12,032 nucleotides of DNA from Rubritepida sp. (lineage in GTDB: Bacteria > Pseudomonadota > Alphaproteobacteria > Acetobacterales > Acetobacteraceae): positions 1 through 12,032 of the forward strand of contig JALHNW010000026.1 of the NCBI GenBank assembly GCA_022843345.1. Direction: 5' to 3'. The translations under genes and the position numbers were made by a program. Under the pieces are notes generated by a model. The model was given only the letters and a program-made list of their open reading frames with translations, did no database searches and was not told the DNA's origin. Positions 6,779 through 12,032 of the stretch are shown piece by piece (positions within the stretch are counted from its first letter, which is position 1; the number at the start of each line of letters is the position of its first letter).

Positions 6779-6845
6779 AGCAAAGACTCATGCGGGCGGC
6801 CACGCGCGACTGCTTGCCCATGGCGCACCCCCCGAGGCCGTCCGC

Positions 6846-10277
<3,432 letters not shown>

Positions 10278-11900
10278 TCAGGCGTGCAGCCCGGGCGCCT
10301 CCTGCCCGGTGCGCGCCACGTATTCGGTGTAGCCGCCGCCGTACTGCTGCACGCCGTCGGGCGTCAGCTCCAGCACGCGGGTGGAGAGTGCCGCCAGGAA
10401 GTGGCGGTCGTGCGAGACGAAGAGCATGGTGCCCTCGTACTGCGCCAGGGCCGCCACCAGCATCTCCTTCGTCGCCATGTCCAGGTGGTTGGTCGGCTCG
10501 TCCAGCACCAGGAAGTTCGGCGGGTCGTAGAGCATGCGCGCCATGGCCAGCCGCGCCTTCTCGCCGCCCGACAGCACGCGGCAGCGCTTGCCCACGTCGT
10601 CGCCCGGGAAGCCGAAGCAGCCGGCCAGCGAACGCAGCGAGCCCTGGGCGGCCAGCGGGAAGGCCTCCTCCAGCACCTCGAAGACGGTCTGCTCGCCGTC
10701 CAGCGTCTCCATGGCGTGCTGGGCGAAGTAGCCCATGCGCACGCTGCCGCCGACGGCGACGCTGCCCTCGTCGGGCGGGGTGACGCCGGCCACCAGCTTG
10801 AGCAGGGTGGACTTGCCGGCGCCGTTCACGCCCAGCACGCACCAGCGCTCGCGCCTGCGCACCATGAAGTCCAGCCCGTCATAGATCACGCGCCCGCCAT
10901 AGCCCTTGCGGACCTGGCGCAGGGCGGCCACGTCGTCGCCCGAGCGGGGCGCGGGCGGGAAGTCGAAGGCTACGCTCTGCCGGCGGCGCGGCGGCTCCAC
11001 CCGCTCGATCTTGTCGAGCTTCTTCACGCGGCTCTGCACCTGCGCGGCGTGGGAGGCGCGGGCCTTGAAGCGCTCGATGAAGGCCACTTCCTTGGACAGC
11101 ATGGCCTGCTGGCGCTCGAACTGCGCCTGCTGCTGCTTCTCGTTCAGCGCGCGCTGGGCCTCGTAGAAGGCGTAGTCGCCCGAGTAGGTGGTGAGCGTGC
11201 CGCCGTCTATCTCGATCACCTTGCCGACGACGCGGTTCATGAACTCGCGGTCGTGCGAGGTCATCAGCAACGCGCCGTCGTAGTTGGCGAGGAACTGCTC
11301 CAGCCAGATCAGGCTCTCAAGGTCCAGGTGGTTGGAGGGCTCGTCGAGCAGCATCACGTCGGGGCGCATCAGCAGGATGCGGGCCAGCGCCACGCGCATC
11401 TTCCAGCCGCCCGAGAGCGCCCCGGCGTCGCCGTCCATCATCGCCTGGGTGAAGCCCAGGCCGGCCAGCACCTCCCGCGCGCGGCCCTCCAGCGCGTAGC
11501 CGCCCAGCTCCTCGAAGCGGGCCTGCACCTCGCCGAAGCGCTCCAGGATGGCGTCCAGTTCGTCGGCCTGGTCCGGGTCGGCCAGGGCGGTCTCCAGCTC
11601 CGCCAGCTCGGCGGCGACGGCGCTGACCGGGCCGGCGCCGTCCATCACCTCGGCCACGGCCGCGCGGCCGGCCATCTCGCCCACATCCTGGGAGAAGAAG
11701 CCGATGGACACGTCGCGGTCCACCAGCACCTGGCCCTCGTCCGGGGCCTCCTGGCCGGTGACGAGGCGGAACAGCGTGGTCTTGCCCGCGCCGTTGGGGC
11801 CGACGAGGCCGATCTTCTCGCCCTTCTGGAGCGCGGCGGAGGCCTCCACGAAGAGGAGCTGGCGGCCGTTCTGCTTGGTGACGGAGTCGAGGCGGATCAT
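10278..11900 (-). CDS. ABC-F family ATP-binding protein (ribosome-associated)
   Basis: This 540-residue protein has two ATPase cassettes and no membrane segment, the layout of ABC-F proteins. These bind the ribosomal E site and relieve stalled or non-productive translation. Cassette 1 has Walker A GPNGAGKTT (34-42), signature LSGGWKMRV (162-170), Walker B LLDEPSNHLD (184-193) with Glu187, and SHD (215-217). The charged linker that reaches the P-site tRNA spans about 245-325. Cassette 2 has GVNGAGKST (357-365), LSGGEKAR (443-450), LVLDEPTNHLD (464-474) and SHD (496-498). The 'GGWK' signature and the closing FVSHDRHFLAALSTRVLELTP region resemble YbiT, but the subfamily is not secure and there is no long C-terminal coiled coil as in Uup. 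The ATG at 11900 fits the family N-terminus (MIRLDSVTKQNG), yet no purine-rich ribosome binding site precedes it. It should not be called a transporter or a resistance factor from sequence alone. Confidence 0.94.
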   Translation of the reverse strand: MIRLDSVTKQNGRQLLFVEASAALQKGEKIGLVGPNGAGKTTLFRLVTGQEAPDEGQVLVDRDVSIGFFSQDVGEMAGRAAVAEVMDGAGPVSAVAAELAELETALADPDQADELDAILERFGEVQARFEELGGYALEGRAREVLAGLGFTQAMMDGDAGALSGGWKMRVALARILLMRPDVMLLDEPSNHLDLESLIWLEQFLANYDGALLMTSHDREFMNRVVGKVIEIDGGTLTTYSGDYAFYEAQRALNEKQQQAQFERQQAMLSKEVAFIERFKARASHAAQVQSRVKKLDKIERVEPPRRRQSVAFDFPPAPRSGDDVAALRQVRKGYGGRVIYDGLDFMVRRRERWCVLGVNGAGKSTLLKLVAGVTPPDEGSVAVGGSVRMGYFAQHAMETLDGEQTVFEVLEEAFPLAAQGSLRSLAGCFGFPGDDVGKRCRVLSGGEKARLAMARMLYDPPNFLVLDEPTNHLDMATKEMLVAALAQYEGTMLFVSHDRHFLAALSTRVLELTPDGVQQYGGGYTEYVARTGQEAPGLHA

Positions 11901-11935
11901 GGGCGGTGGGAGACTTCGCGAGGGTGGTGGCGGCC

Positions 11936-12031
11936 TTATGGCACGCGCGGCGCCCGGGGGGAGGGGGCGGCCTGCCCCAGCGCGAAGACGCGCAGGCGCG
12001 AGGCCAGCGGCTGCGCGCCGCGCGCCTCGTC
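11936..12031 (-). CDS. C-terminal end of an unidentified protein (partial)
   Basis: A minus-strand frame runs in from the right edge and stops at TAA (11938-11936). It gives 32 residues beginning DEARGAQPLASRLRVFALGQ. Nearly every codon ends in G or C, as in the confirmed genes, and the stop lies 35 bases before the ABC-F start on the same strand, which suits an operon neighbour. The piece is too short and too rich in Ala, Arg and Pro to identify. It could be a chance open frame in GC-rich DNA. Confidence 0.35.
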   Translation of the reverse strand, partial: DEARGAQPLASRLRVFALGQAAPSPRAPRVP

Positions 12032-12032
12032 C

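Noticed and set aside
6672..6845. Upstream extension of dnaE to TTG 6672
   Set aside because: The extra 58 residues are Ala/Arg-rich, include both arms of GC hairpins and have no DnaE similarity. ATG 6846 has its own ribosome binding site and the family N-terminus.

Overview
The window is about 12 kb of GC-rich DNA (roughly 70% G+C by eye). It reads as an ordinary housekeeping stretch of an alphaproteobacterial chromosome. The gene order (end of birA, coaX, RNase J, DUF1467, proS, lolC, lolD, dnaE) is the conserved arrangement that follows the nuo operon in many Alphaproteobacteria. Base composition, a short proline-tRNA ligase without an editing insertion, and a single Lol permease gene point to Rhodospirillales, probably Acetobacteraceae (a Roseomonas-like organism). 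The family-level placement is inference, because no taxonomic marker such as rRNA is present.

Layout. Positions 2-2829 hold one tightly packed plus-strand unit: the last 39 codons of birA, coaX (pantothenate kinase, type III), rnj (ribonuclease J, start codon overlapping the coaX stop as ATGA) and a small DUF1467 membrane protein. Positions 2830-3217 are the longest non-coding stretch. It is markedly richer in A and T than its surroundings and is full of inverted repeats, including two plus-strand terminator-like hairpins and a near-perfect 13-bp stem. Positions 3218-6613 hold a second packed plus-strand unit: proS (best read from a TTG start), an unrecognised 54-codon membrane-type ORF, lolC and lolD. 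Positions 6614-6845 are a 232-base leader with a candidate promoter and three GC hairpins. dnaE (replicative DNA polymerase III alpha) fills 6846-10277. On the minus strand an ABC-F translation factor runs back from 11900 and meets dnaE end to end: the two stop codons share the palindrome TGATCA with no spacer. A short minus-strand ORF at the right edge is probably the end of another gene.

The genes serve basic cell functions: cofactor synthesis (biotin attachment, CoA), RNA turnover, aminoacylation, lipoprotein export to the outer membrane, chromosome replication and ribosome rescue. I found no mobile element, CRISPR array, tRNA, rRNA, toxin-antitoxin or defence system, and no gene clearly of foreign origin. 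The points worth a second look are the small hidden ORF between proS and lolC, the structured non-coding region before proS (possible small RNA), and the structured leader before dnaE, which shares an 11-base word with the proS leader.
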